From JAWXCE01 sp034440495 (GTDB lineage Bacteria; Pseudomonadota; Alphaproteobacteria; Rhizobiales; Rhodomicrobiaceae), in the NCBI GenBank assembly GCA_034440495.1, contig JAWXCE010000038.1, positions 17,139-81,138 on the forward strand: a stretch of DNA of 64,000 bases, written 5' to 3'. Below, piece by piece: positions 18,500 through 26,900 of this stretch. How positions within the stretch are numbered: the first letter of the stretch is position 1; each line of letters starts with the position of its first letter. A model generated the notes under the pieces. The model was not told where the DNA came from. It made no database searches and worked only from the letters and a program-made list of their open reading frames with translations. The position numbers and the translations under genes were made by a program.

Positions 18500-18526
18500 A
18501 TCACCAATAAATTTGGATTGGTGATA
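18499..18526. promoter_or_regulatory. Inverted repeat overlapping the ileS start codon
   Basis: A perfect 10-bp inverted repeat, tatcaccaat and attggtgata, is separated by 8 bases. It begins at the first base of the ileS ATG. In the mRNA it would form a hairpin directly against the initiation codon, or in DNA a dimer-binding site. No T-run makes a terminator unlikely. Confidence 0.5.
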
Positions 18527-18611
18527 CCAGCGCCGCCTGATGCTTTGTCAACTTAAAAGCTCTAAGTCCCCTTTTAGTTGACATGTCTGACATTTCGTCT
18601 TACGTAACGAC

Positions 18612-18839
18612 ATGGAACAAATCAGCAAACTCACTCGCAACGGCAACTCGACAACGCTCACCCTCAGTCCCGATGTGTTGGCCGAGGCCGGCATGGCGCG
18701 CGGCGACGCTGTTGCGGTGACAGCGAAGGACGGCGTAATCACCATCACCCGCGCCGACAGCGACCATGCCGAGGCGATGGCTTATGGCCGCGATTTCATG
18801 GCCCGCTATGACCGTATGTTCGCCAAGCTCGCGAAGTGA
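18612..18839 (+). CDS. AbrB/MazE-type antitoxin of a Doc module
   Basis: 75 residues. The N-terminal swapped-hairpin AbrB domain reads KLTRNGNSTTLTLSPDVLAEAGMARGDAVAVTAKDG. The C-terminal tail (AEAMAYGRDFMARYDRMF) is the likely toxin-neutralising segment. Its stop overlaps the start of the Doc toxin (GTGA). Such antitoxins usually repress their own promoter, and the AT-rich 80 bases upstream are the likely operator. Confidence 0.88.
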   Translation: MEQISKLTRNGNSTTLTLSPDVLAEAGMARGDAVAVTAKDGVITITRADSDHAEAMAYGRDFMARYDRMFAKLAK

Positions 18840-19219
18840 GGATCATCCCGCTGACGGCTCTTATTGAGCTGCACGCAGAAAGTTTGGCGAAGCATGGCGG
18901 CGCGTCGGGCACTCGCGATTTAGGCGCTATCGAAGCGGCTTTAGCGCGCGCCGATCAATTGCTGGCCTACGCCGATCCACTCCCTGACGCGGTTGATGTC
19001 GCAGCAGCAGTCAGCGCAGCTCTTTGTCGCGCGCATGGTTTCGTCGATGGCAATAAGCGCGCTTCGGCCATAGCTCTCGGCGTCACATCACACATGAACG
19101 GCCTCTATCTAGATATCACTCAAGGCGACGGCGAAAGGATGTTTCTAGCCCTCGCTGCGGGTGAATTGAGCGAGGACGCCTTCCGCGACTGGGTGCGCGC
19201 CCACTGCGTCGATGATTAA
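18836..19219 (+). CDS. doc: Death-on-curing (Doc/Fic) family toxin
   Basis: 127 residues. The Fic motif HGFVDGNKR is at residues 67-75, matching Hx[FP]x[D/E]GNKR with the catalytic His and the nucleotide-binding GNKR. Doc proteins phosphorylate EF-Tu and stop translation. It starts with GTG at 18836 overlapping the antitoxin stop by 3 bases. It ends 23 bases before a repeat cluster and converges with tag. Confidence 0.9.
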   Translation: MRIIPLTALIELHAESLAKHGGASGTRDLGAIEAALARADQLLAYADPLPDAVDVAAAVSAALCRAHGFVDGNKRASAIALGVTSHMNGLYLDITQGDGERMFLALAAGELSEDAFRDWVRAHCVDD

Positions 19220-19241
19220 TTGTTATCCAATACGAGCCATA

Positions 19242-19312
19242 GCCGCCCTTGTGGCGGCAATCCAAAGTTTGGATTTTGATCTGCTGGATGCCGGGTCAAG
19301 CCCTGCCATGAC
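19242..19312. repeat. Cluster of three small palindromes between doc and tag
   Basis: Three elements lie side by side. The first is gccgcc-cttgt-ggcggc (19242-19258). The second is the perfect atccaaa-g-tttggat (19260-19274). The third is ctggatgccgggtcaagccc...tgccatgac (19284-19312), a form of the dispersed ctggatgcc...catgac repeat. The cluster abuts the tag stop codon and may end transcription from both sides. Confidence 0.65.
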
Positions 19313-19897
19313 TCATTCAGCAAATACCGGCGTAATATCCGCACATTCGGCGTAACGGATGCAAGACACGAAATGGTCATTCACCATGCCGCAGGATTGC
19401 ATCAGCGCGTACATTGTTGTGGGCCCGACGAAGCGAAAGCCGCGCGTTTTCAGCGCCTTCGACATCGCCTTGCTTGCGGGCGTCTGCGTCGGCACGTCGG
19501 CACGCTCGCGGAATTTGATCTGCACGGCCGCGCCGCCCGTGAAGCTCCACATGAAACGCGCGAAATCCTCTCGCTCCGCAACGTCCAGATAAGCGCGCGC
19601 ATTCCCTATCGCCGCCTCGATTTTCGCGCGGCTGCGGATGATGCGTGCGTCAACCGCCAGTTCGGCGATTTTCTCCGGGCCATATGCTGCAATTTTCTCA
19701 GCGTCGAAGCCGTCGAAAGCGCGGCGGAAATGCTCTCGCTTGCGCAGGATCGTGATCCACGACAGCCCGGCCTGAAAACCCTCCAGCACGATCTTCTCGA
19801 ACAGCGCCTGCGGGTTCGTCTGCGCGACGCCCCATTCCTCGTCGTGGTAGCGCACGTAAAGCGGATCGGCACCGCACCACTCGCAGCGCTGTTTCAA
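19313..19897 (-). CDS. tag: DNA-3-methyladenine glycosylase I
   Basis: It removes 3-methyladenine from DNA. Typical Tag sequence runs from CEWCGADPLYVRYHDEEWG through GFQAGLSWITILRKRE to KTRGFRFVGPTTMYALMQ and NDHFVSC; the paired Cys/His residues near both ends form the zinc site. TTG at 19897 overlaps the ygfZ stop (TTGA) and gives a normal 194 residues. A GTG at 19945 would add 16 atypical residues. It is coupled to ygfZ. Confidence 0.93.
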   Translation of the reverse strand: MKQRCEWCGADPLYVRYHDEEWGVAQTNPQALFEKIVLEGFQAGLSWITILRKREHFRRAFDGFDAEKIAAYGPEKIAELAVDARIIRSRAKIEAAIGNARAYLDVAEREDFARFMWSFTGGAAVQIKFRERADVPTQTPASKAMSKALKTRGFRFVGPTTMYALMQSCGMVNDHFVSCIRYAECADITPVFAE

Positions 19898-20748
19898 CGG
19901 GCGGCTCCGGCCGCCGTCGGCACCTCGAACGAGTAGTTGGCCCACTCGGGGATACCCAATGTCACCGCCATGCCGCCAGCGGTGATCGGCGTGCCCGCCG
20001 CCATTGCCTCCCTCGCGCGATCCAGCCTTACAATCGCTATGCCCCGCCCTCCATGCGCGGAACCGAGAGAACCCAGCGTTGCCGCGCCCGCGATAATGTC
20101 CACGCCCTCCGTCAGCGGCGCATCGGCTACGACCGCAACCACTCGCCGACGCGCGGTGCCGCGATGCTGCATCCGGCTGACGATCTCCTGGCCGACGTAG
20201 CAGCCTTTTTTAAAATCGACGCCGTTTAGCAAATCCATGCAGGCGTCGTGCGGAAATGCCTCGCCGTATATGTAATCGCGCCCGCCTTCAGGCACGGCTA
20301 GCGTGATACGATGCGGGTCATAACCCCCAGAATCTTCCAAACCGGCACGCGGAGAAATGCGGCGATAGCCTAGGGCGGGCAGTCTGGGGTCGGCGAAACT
20401 CTCAGCACCGCCATTGGCCGCATTGCCCCAGGTTACGGTTACGCAGTAGGTTTCCCAAACATCCTCGATGGCCACAGCGGAGCGCAGTTTGTAAAGCGCT
20501 AGGCGCTTGGCGAGCGCCGCGGCGAGTTCGGCCGGACAATCTATCCAGAAAGCGTCTTCCCTCCGCGCAATGAAAAAGCTGAACAGGATTTTGCCTTGCG
20601 GCGATAAAAGTGCCGCGTAGATGGCGTGGCCATCAACGGCCTTGTCCAGATCATTTGTTATCAGGCCCTGCAGGAAAGCGTCTGCATCTGGGCCTGAAAC
20701 GCGCAAGACGCCCCGGTTATGGAGTGCTGTGCTATGCTGATTTTGCAT
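19894..20748 (-). CDS. ygfZ: YgfZ/GcvT-like folate-binding iron-sulfur maintenance protein
   Basis: 284 residues related to aminomethyltransferase. The family signature KGCYVGQE is intact, as is the N-terminal LRVSGPDADAFLQGLITND. YgfZ proteins use tetrahydrofolate to help assemble or repair Fe-S enzymes. Its stop overlaps the putative tag start. Confidence 0.92.
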   Translation of the reverse strand: MQNQHSTALHNRGVLRVSGPDADAFLQGLITNDLDKAVDGHAIYAALLSPQGKILFSFFIARREDAFWIDCPAELAAALAKRLALYKLRSAVAIEDVWETYCVTVTWGNAANGGAESFADPRLPALGYRRISPRAGLEDSGGYDPHRITLAVPEGGRDYIYGEAFPHDACMDLLNGVDFKKGCYVGQEIVSRMQHRGTARRRVVAVVADAPLTEGVDIIAGAATLGSLGSAHGGRGIAIVRLDRAREAMAAGTPITAGGMAVTLGIPEWANYSFEVPTAAGAAR

Positions 20749-20775
20749 GGTTGCGCCTCGACTTAAGGCGCTAAT

Positions 20776-21102
20776 TTAGTCAGGGCTTGCCACGGGTACA
20801 ACAGGCTTCTCGCGCTTTTGCGCAAACTCGTCTGGAATTTCGTCCGGGCCGTCGTTCCCGTCGCGCTCATTGAGGTCTGTTGAACGCTCGTCGGTTTGCT
20901 GGGTCGTAGATGTCATGGACGGGGGATCGCTTGCTGGGAAGGTATCGTCAAGCGCCGCGTCCAGATGTTCATCGGTCGTCGGAGCCGTGTCCGGTTGCTC
21001 GCTCATTTTGTCGCTGTCGGGCTGTTGTTGTTTATCGGTGTAAATAACGCCGTCGCTCGCATCGCGATCTTCGGGGCGGGGGCTGTTTTTTGAATCTTGC
21101 AT
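20776..21102 (-). CDS. Small acidic disordered protein with TFPASDPP motif, putative stress protein
   Basis: 108 residues, very rich in Asp, Glu, Gln, Ser and Pro and without hydrophobic segments. The core LDAALDDTFPASDPPS is a motif recurring in many alphaproteobacterial small proteins of unknown function. A strong ribosome site (GGAGG at about 21109-21113) precedes ATG 21102. An exact EcfG-type promoter lies 30-55 bases upstream (21132-21157), so general-stress induction is likely. Function unknown. Confidence 0.78.
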   Translation of the reverse strand: MQDSKNSPRPEDRDASDGVIYTDKQQQPDSDKMSEQPDTAPTTDEHLDAALDDTFPASDPPSMTSTTQQTDERSTDLNERDGNDGPDEIPDEFAQKREKPVVPVASPD

Positions 21103-21131
21103 GAACGTCCTCCACTTGGTTTATATCAGAC

Positions 21132-21157
21132 AACGGCGAGCGGCCGGTGGACGTTCC
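21132..21157 (-). promoter_or_regulatory. EcfG (general stress sigma) promoter
   Basis: On the minus strand it reads GGAAC, 17 bases, CGTT. This is an exact match to the alphaproteobacterial consensus GGAAC-N16/17-CGTT. The -10 box ends 30 bases before the start codon of the small acidic protein. Confidence 0.75.
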
Positions 21158-21173
21158 AGCCTCGTGGAGTAAC

Positions 21174-22508
21174 ATGCGCGAAATTTTCGATCTAATCATT
21201 CGCGGCGGAATGGTCGTTAATCACTCCGGCGTCTGGATGGGTGACATCGGCGTTCGCAATGGGCGCATTGTTCGCCTGGGAGATATTCCCGCCGGCGCGG
21301 TGGGCGAGGTTTTTGACGCGCGCGGTCTGCATGTGCTGCCGGGCGTCATCGATACCCAGGTGCATTTCCGCGAGCCGGGCGCGGAGCACAAGGAAGATTT
21401 GGAGACGGGCAGCCGCGCGGCGGTCATGGGCGGCGTTACAGCGGTTTTCGAGATGCCGAACACCAATCCGCCCACTACCAGCGCCGAGGCCCTTGCAGAC
21501 AAAGTCGCCCGCGCGCGCAACCGGATGTTTTGCGATTTCGCGTTTTTCGCCGGCGCCACGGCGGAGAATGTAAACGACATCCCCGAGCTGGAGCGGCTGG
21601 AAGCATCGGCGGGTATCAAGGTGTTTATGGGCTCGTCCACGGGCAGCCTGCTGGTGGACGATAAGGCGACGCTTGCGCGCATCTTGGGCAAACTCTCGCG
21701 CCGCGCGTCTTTCCACTCCGAGGATGAGGCGCGGCTGCGGGAGCGCGCCGGTTTGCGCGTGGATGGCGACGCGGCCAGTCACCCAATCTGGCGCGATGAG
21801 ATTGCGGCGTTGCAATCGACCGAGCGATTGCTTCGTCTGGCGCGAGCTGCGGGCAAGCGCGTGCATGTGCTGCATGTCTCCACCGCTGGGGAGTTGCCGC
21901 TTCTTCAAGCCAATAAAGATATCGCGACGGTCGAAGTTACACCGCATCACCTCACGCTGGCCGCTGACGACTACGCCCCGCTGGGCACAAAGCTGCAAAT
22001 GAACCCGCCGGTGCGCGAGGAGCGCCATTGCGCTGCTCTGTGGGAGGCGGTCGCGTCGGGCGTGATCGACATTCTTGGCTCCGACCACGCGCCTCACACG
22101 CTGGAGGAAAAGGCGAAGCCTTATCCGCAATCGCCGTCTGGGATGCCCGGTGTGCAAACCCTCGTGCCAGTGATGCTCGATCATGTGAATGCGGGACGAC
22201 TTTCCATCGAGCGATTTGTGGATTTGACGAGCCATGGCCCGGCACGTGTGTTCGGTATCGCGGACAAAGGACGCATCGCGGCGGGCTATGACGCGGATTT
22301 CACGATTGTCGATTTGAAAGCAAATCGGGAGATCACGGACGCATGGATCGAAAGCCGCTGCGGCTGGACGCCTTACGCTGGCCGCGCGGTCAAAGGCTGG
22401 CCGGTGGCCACCATCGTGCGCGGGCATTTCGCCATGCGCGAGGGCCAGATTGCAGCCTCCGCACATGGCGCACCGGTGTCGTTTACGGAGAGCCTACCGC
22501 ATCGTTGA
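21174..22508 (+). CDS. pyrC: Dihydroorotase-like amidohydrolase (PyrC class I, Gln variant)
   Basis: A cyclic amidohydrolase related to dihydroorotase and allantoinase. Later metal ligands and substrate segments are present (HKEDLETGSRAA, FEMPNTNPPTTS, HVLHVSTAGE, ILGSDHAPHT). The first metal motif reads DTQVHFREPG (residues 60-69), with Gln62 where the classic enzyme has His. I know this form from a rhizobial subfamily annotated as dihydroorotase. ATG 21174 has GGAG at 21166-21169; the GTG at 21147 lacks support. Pyrimidine biosynthesis is the likely role, but the substitution leaves some doubt. Confidence 0.85.
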   Translation: MREIFDLIIRGGMVVNHSGVWMGDIGVRNGRIVRLGDIPAGAVGEVFDARGLHVLPGVIDTQVHFREPGAEHKEDLETGSRAAVMGGVTAVFEMPNTNPPTTSAEALADKVARARNRMFCDFAFFAGATAENVNDIPELERLEASAGIKVFMGSSTGSLLVDDKATLARILGKLSRRASFHSEDEARLRERAGLRVDGDAASHPIWRDEIAALQSTERLLRLARAAGKRVHVLHVSTAGELPLLQANKDIATVEVTPHHLTLAADDYAPLGTKLQMNPPVREERHCAALWEAVASGVIDILGSDHAPHTLEEKAKPYPQSPSGMPGVQTLVPVMLDHVNAGRLSIERFVDLTSHGPARVFGIADKGRIAAGYDADFTIVDLKANREITDAWIESRCGWTPYAGRAVKGWPVATIVRGHFAMREGQIAASAHGAPVSFTESLPHR

Positions 22509-23723
22509 ATTGGCCGGGGTAAGCCGAACCAATTCACCGCCGACACCCTCCTGACTAGCGTCAATTACTAGCAGCAACGTGCCATCGCGATCCTGGATGA
22601 CATCGCGAATGCGCTTGCCGATGTCGATCTTCTCTTCGCCGGTTACTTTCGAGCCATCGACCGTCAAACGGAAGAGCGCCTTCGAAGATAATCCGCCAAC
22701 GAGCGCATTGCCCTTCCACGCCGCGAACTTGTCGCCCGTGTAGAAAATCATGCCCGATGGCGAGATGGACGGATTCCAAGACTTCGCGGCTGAGGCGAGT
22801 TTAGGCTCGGTCGAAGGGCGAGGGATTGGCGTCTTATCGTAGTTGTCACCTTCGCTGACCTGTGGCCAGCCGTAGTTTTTGGCTTTTTCAACAACATTGA
22901 CCTCGTCGCCGCCCATCGGCCCCATCTCGTTGATCCATAATTGCTGTGTGTATGGATTGATTGCCGCGCCAAGCGGATTGCGGTGGCCGAGCGAATAAAT
23001 GTCAGGCCGCGATCCGGACTTGCCAACGTAAGGATTGTCCTTTGGGATCGATCCGTCGGCGTTGATGCGCAGGATTTTGCCGATGTTGCTATTCATGTCT
23101 TGCGACGGGTCAAAACGTTGACGATCGCCAGACGTAATAAAGAGCGTGCCGTCAGCGGCAAATAACAGACGTCCACCAAAATGCCCGCGACCCATTGTTT
23201 TCGGAACCTGCCGCCAGATGACTTTCACATCCTTCAACGCGCCGTCATCGAGGCGCGCGGAAGCGACGGCTGCGCCTTTAATTACGTTATCTTCGGCTTC
23301 AAAATACTGGCCGAGGCGGGGATCGGCGATATCCTTGCCACCGGGCTGCTTTTCAGCGGCTTCGGTGTAGGAAATGTAAACCGTCTTATTTTTCGCAAAA
23401 TCCGGGTGGACTTCCACGTCCAGCAGGCCACCCTGCCTGCGGTAGGACACTTCGGGCACGCCTTTAATCGGCTCCGACAGTTTGCCGTTGGCGAAAATGC
23501 GCAAATTCCCAGGCTTTTCACTAATGAGATAGCTTCCATCCGGCAAAAGCGTGATGCCCCAGGGATTGTCTAACTGGGCGAGGCTTTCGACAGTGACAGG
23601 CCCCGACTGGGTTTTAATTTCTTCAGCGATGACGGCGCTGGTCGCTTGCAGGCTGAGCAGGGCTACGAAAGCGGCGCCAAGCTGCGGCTTTCGCAATTGT
23701 GTTTTCGAGTAAGATTTTGGCAT
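22494..23723 (-). CDS. Periplasmic PQQ-dependent sugar dehydrogenase (GSDH family)
   Basis: 409 residues. A signal peptide (about 1-33, ending SAVIAEE) precedes a six-bladed propeller of the soluble glucose/aldose-sugar dehydrogenase family. Characteristic segments are LDNPWGITLLPDGSYLISEK, GHFGGRLLF, ITSGDRQRFDPSQD, YSLGHRNPLG and NEMGPMGGDEVN. It would oxidise sugars in the periplasm using PQQ and calcium. ATG 23723 is preceded by GGAG. It overlaps pyrC by 15 bases at the convergent 3' ends. Confidence 0.9.
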   Translation of the reverse strand: MPKSYSKTQLRKPQLGAAFVALLSLQATSAVIAEEIKTQSGPVTVESLAQLDNPWGITLLPDGSYLISEKPGNLRIFANGKLSEPIKGVPEVSYRRQGGLLDVEVHPDFAKNKTVYISYTEAAEKQPGGKDIADPRLGQYFEAEDNVIKGAAVASARLDDGALKDVKVIWRQVPKTMGRGHFGGRLLFAADGTLFITSGDRQRFDPSQDMNSNIGKILRINADGSIPKDNPYVGKSGSRPDIYSLGHRNPLGAAINPYTQQLWINEMGPMGGDEVNVVEKAKNYGWPQVSEGDNYDKTPIPRPSTEPKLASAAKSWNPSISPSGMIFYTGDKFAAWKGNALVGGLSSKALFRLTVDGSKVTGEEKIDIGKRIRDVIQDRDGTLLLVIDASQEGVGGELVRLTPANSTMR

Positions 23724-23838
23724 CGGGTCTCCATGCAAAAAATATTGGAGAGAACCCCGGCTACGAGATGGCGGCCGGTCGGTAGTCGTCTCCATAGTGT
23801 TAGCAATGCGAAACCCTAAGGATCGTTCCGGCGCGCTA

Positions 23839-24462
23839 TTATTCGGCCTTGTCGAAAAAGTGCCAGACGCCTGTTGAGGAAATGCCGACGCGGTAGTGTG
23901 TGTATTTGCCCGTCTCCAACATTTTCTTCGCATCGGCGGCCGAGACTAGGGTAAGTAATTCCACCTGCTGGCCGGAATTGAGCGACTGAAGGCGGGTTTC
24001 AGCGAAGTATGGCCATATGAATAAATCGCCATCCTTGCCGCCGGTTTTGCGAGTATAACCCGTGCGAAAAATCTCGATGAGAATGGCGAGAATTTCCCGC
24101 CCCTCTCCATCGCCAGACAGCTTCTTCCAGAACGCGACCGGATCGGCGACTTTGCCATTGCTGAACACCGGCGGCAGTTCGTTCATATCGGCGGCGACGC
24201 GCAATGTTTCTATGTCGCCAGACACTGCGGCGGCCAAGATCGCCTGACGCATACGCTGCGTTTCCTCGGGAAGCTTTGACACATCGCGCAAAATCTCGGG
24301 CGCGGGGGTCTGTGCCTGAGATGCGCGCGGATGGACAATGCCGCCGCCAGTCATTAGGGATGCAGTTAGGGCCATTGCAACCATGCCGCCGCGCGCACGT
24401 TTTGTATTGTTTTCCCCTCTCCAAGGCAGTCGACACCGAAATTGTCTCAATCTTATGGGCAT
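23839..24462 (-). CDS. Conserved exported protein of unknown function
   Basis: 207 residues. A basic N-terminus and a hydrophobic segment (VAMALTASLMTGGGIV) end near a possible cleavage site ASQAQT. The mature part has a helical domain with TLRVAADMNELPPVF, DPVAFWKKLSGDGEGREILAIL and a C-terminal HYRVGISSTGVWHFF. Homologous sequences occur in Rhizobiales, but I know no function. ATG 24462 lies two codons inside a TTG-started frame. Confidence 0.72.
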   Translation of the reverse strand: MPIRLRQFRCRLPWRGENNTKRARGGMVAMALTASLMTGGGIVHPRASQAQTPAPEILRDVSKLPEETQRMRQAILAAAVSGDIETLRVAADMNELPPVFSNGKVADPVAFWKKLSGDGEGREILAILIEIFRTGYTRKTGGKDGDLFIWPYFAETRLQSLNSGQQVELLTLVSAADAKKMLETGKYTHYRVGISSTGVWHFFDKAE

Positions 24463-24583
24463 TGGCAAAATAAATCCTTTGAGGCTAAGGCGAATGATTG
24501 TCTGAAATGATATCGAGCTTATTTAGGGCCTTGGAATGGCGCGGCGCGTGTAAAGATCGCGCCGTCACGAAGGAAATGAACGG

Positions 24584-25354
24584 TTGAACGGAGATCCGGT
24601 TTTCACCTTCCTCTATATTGTCCTAACCGGGCTCGTCGTCGGCGTCATCATCGCTGCGCCTGTTGGCCCCGTGAATGTGGTGTGCATACAGAGGACGCTG
24701 GAGCGCGGCTTTTGGGGCGGTTTCGCAGCCGGGTTGGGCGCTGTTCTGGCTGATGGTCTGATTGCGACGGTCGCGGCTTTCGGCATCACGGCGATTTCGG
24801 GCGTCATGGAGACCCACAAGCATAAAATCACATTCATCGGCGCTGTGGTCATGGTGGCGTTTGGCGTTAAACTGCTTCTCACTGAGCCGAAAATTGTAGC
24901 GACCGCCACAACAAACATTGCCCGCCTGCGCCGATTTGTTGAACTCATCCCTGGGTTTGCGCGGCCTGCACTACGCCTTTCCATTTGGCGCATCATGCCG
25001 CACGCTGCCATCATTCCACAGACGTTTTTCCTTACGATCACCAATCTTGGCGCGATTATCGGACTTTTCGCGATTATGAGCGGACTAGGGTCGATTGTCG
25101 GCGGCGTTCACAAAACCAGCCATGCCATCATCCTCGTGGCGGCCATTATGACGGGAAGCATGCTGTGGTGGATCGGCCTGTCGCGCCTCATCTCGCGCAT
25201 CCGGCATAAGCTGACCCATAGTCGCCTGCGTATGATTAATCAGGTGGCGGGCGTTATCATGCTGCTGTTCGGCGGGCTGCTGCTGCTGCAGTTTACGCTC
25301 GGGCTTGTCGACTTTTATCAAGCTCAAGCGACTGTACGGCCAATTCCGAATTAG
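24584..25354 (+). CDS. LysE family translocator
   Basis: 256 residues with six hydrophobic helices. The family signature is in helix 1, PVGPVNVVCIQRTLERGFWGGFAAGLGAVLADG, matching the LysE/RhtB pattern. Such proteins export amino acids or related small molecules. The start is TTG 24584 preceded by AAGGAA; the ATG at 24576 is in another frame and stops at once. Substrate unknown. Confidence 0.85.
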   Translation: MNGDPVFTFLYIVLTGLVVGVIIAAPVGPVNVVCIQRTLERGFWGGFAAGLGAVLADGLIATVAAFGITAISGVMETHKHKITFIGAVVMVAFGVKLLLTEPKIVATATTNIARLRRFVELIPGFARPALRLSIWRIMPHAAIIPQTFFLTITNLGAIIGLFAIMSGLGSIVGGVHKTSHAIILVAAIMTGSMLWWIGLSRLISRIRHKLTHSRLRMINQVAGVIMLLFGGLLLLQFTLGLVDFYQAQATVRPIPN

Positions 25355-25597
25355 TTACTGAATGACTTTGCTCATCGTGAACTCGCCGTTTTCGATACGT
25401 TGCGAAAGATTGGATGTCATGGACGCAACCGCATCCTCGCCGTAAATTGAAACGAGATCGGTTAGAGCGGAAAACAGCGCCGCATTCGCCAACATTTCCG
25501 GCTCAATGCCATCGCGAAGCGCTTCTTCCCACGCCTCAAGAATATACCGCAGTGCGGCCTGCTTCCGCTGTTCGACGGAAATTTCCTGATGCGTCAT
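25355..25597 (-). CDS. Small helical protein of unknown function
   Basis: 80 residues, mostly helical and mildly acidic, with segments QRKQAALRYILEAWEEAL and FSALTDLVSIYGEDAVA. No membrane span or metal motif is seen. It ends exactly where the LysE gene ends (convergent, no gap). ATG 25597 has GGGAG about 10 bases upstream. Coding quality is good, and I think similar proteins exist in Rhizobiales, but I cannot assign a role. Confidence 0.65.
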   Translation of the reverse strand: MTHQEISVEQRKQAALRYILEAWEEALRDGIEPEMLANAALFSALTDLVSIYGEDAVASMTSNLSQRIENGEFTMSKVIQ

Positions 25598-25777
25598 AAC
25601 TGACACGCTCCCGATACACGCTCCACCGTTTGCCCGGGGGCGTCTACAATGATTACTTTAGTCCTCGGTAGCATCACAGCCTAATCCTGCGCGCAGCCGC
25701 AAGACAAGCATTGATTAATCGTGAACGGCAAGACTTTCGCTTTGCGATGGAACCGTTTACGTAAGTGTCTTATAGCG

Positions 25778-26185
25778 CTATTTATTATCTTGAATGAGAA
25801 CACTGGTAATGGCCGCGCCCTGCTCGATGAAACGATTTATGGCGACGATGGCGGAGCGATTGCACGCCCTGTAAGTGCGCGAATAGCCGCGATAGCCTTT
25901 GTTAAAATTCTCTACCAATCGCGCCTTGCGCAACGCGCTTGAGCCTTCGGCGTTGGTCAGCTCCCGCATCTGATCGCGCCAGTTCTGGCCGTCATCTTGG
26001 CCGCACAACTCGCGCAGGTAATGGATTGCGCCTAGAATTTCAGCAAGTCGTAGGATCTGCGCGTCGTAAGGCCGTTCCTCGCGCTCTGGCGGTGGCGATC
26101 CCTGCGCGTATAGCGAGCTTGCCGCGAACAGCATGATTATCGAGAGCGCAAAAGCGCGCCACCCTGGCGCCAATCTGTCGTGCAT
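25778..26185 (-). CDS. TIGR02301 family exported protein
   Basis: 135 residues. A signal peptide ends at SSLYAQG. The mature part contains the family core YDAQILRLAEILGAIHYLRELCG, WRDQMREL, ARLVENFNKGYRGYSRTYRAC; two conserved cysteines may pair. TIGR02301 is a rhizobial family without known function. ATG 26185 has GGAG with 8-base spacing; an ATG at 26221 also exists. Confidence 0.86.
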   Translation of the reverse strand: MHDRLAPGWRAFALSIIMLFAASSLYAQGSPPPEREERPYDAQILRLAEILGAIHYLRELCGQDDGQNWRDQMRELTNAEGSSALRKARLVENFNKGYRGYSRTYRACNRSAIVAINRFIEQGAAITSVLIQDNK

Positions 26186-26222
26186 CGCGGCGTCTCCGTT
26201 TCCGGCAAAGAGTCTACGCATT

Positions 26223-26744
26223 TTAACAGCCTTGGAAATCGCCAGCATCGACGGCGATCGCTATGTTGCGCGCGGCGGCTGTTTTACTGGCAATATTTTC
26301 CGCGCTCGCCTCGCATAAAGCCCGCGCCTGGTGCACCTTTCCATGCGCGATGAGAAGGCGCAAGGCGGCGATTGCGTTGACGCTGGTCTCACATAAGGCG
26401 ATGAGCGCGGCGTCGAACTGGGCCCTGCATGGCGCATAACGCCAGGCGGTGGCGATAAAATCTTTCGAAGGATGCTGCGAAGCGGCGAAATGGCCAGGAT
26501 AGCTGATCGGACGCCACGAGAAAATTTGTGGAGCGATGCTGCGCGGGGCTGACGGCAACAGTGAAAACAACATGGCAAGCCGTGAATACTGACTGAGCGG
26601 CTCCGGCGATAGGAGTGTCGCGGCATTCAAACCATAATGGGGCGCATGAGCCTGAAAATGCCGCATGAGGGTATCGCTGCGCATATTCGCTGGCGCTTGC
26701 GGAGAGGCTGAAACGAACCCACCCTCCAAATTTGATGAACGCAT
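26223..26744 (-). CDS. Hypothetical protein
   Basis: 173 residues, not recognised. It contains mixed helical sequence with several cysteines (YAPCRAQ, LCETS, LCEAS) and an Ala-rich C-terminus; no signal or clear membrane span. It starts 156 bases from the divergent TerB gene and runs toward the TIGR02301 gene with a gap of 37 bases. Codon use resembles its neighbours, so I think it is real, but evidence is only moderate. Confidence 0.5.
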   Translation of the reverse strand: MRSSNLEGGFVSASPQAPANMRSDTLMRHFQAHAPHYGLNAATLLSPEPLSQYSRLAMLFSLLPSAPRSIAPQIFSWRPISYPGHFAASQHPSKDFIATAWRYAPCRAQFDAALIALCETSVNAIAALRLLIAHGKVHQARALCEASAENIASKTAAARNIAIAVDAGDFQGC

Positions 26745-26900
26745 TACATATACTCTTTCAGATAGGATGGGCTTGATTGCGTTTTCTCATCATGCCGAAA
26801 ACAGTTTGAAAAATGCTTGCGCTTCGGCCACGCATTTAAAAGAAATAGCAAAGGTTGCCGCAGAAACCGGCGACCGGAATCAGCAAAGACAGCTAACACC

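Noticed and set aside
19897..19945. GTG start at 19945 for tag
   Set aside because: Adds 16 atypical residues inside ygfZ; the TTGA overlap at 19897 gives the family length.
21192..22466. Long open frame (424 codons) on the minus strand opposite the dihydroorotase gene
   Set aside because: It is His/Arg-rich with no domain, and mirrors a well-supported gene; a high-GC antisense shadow.
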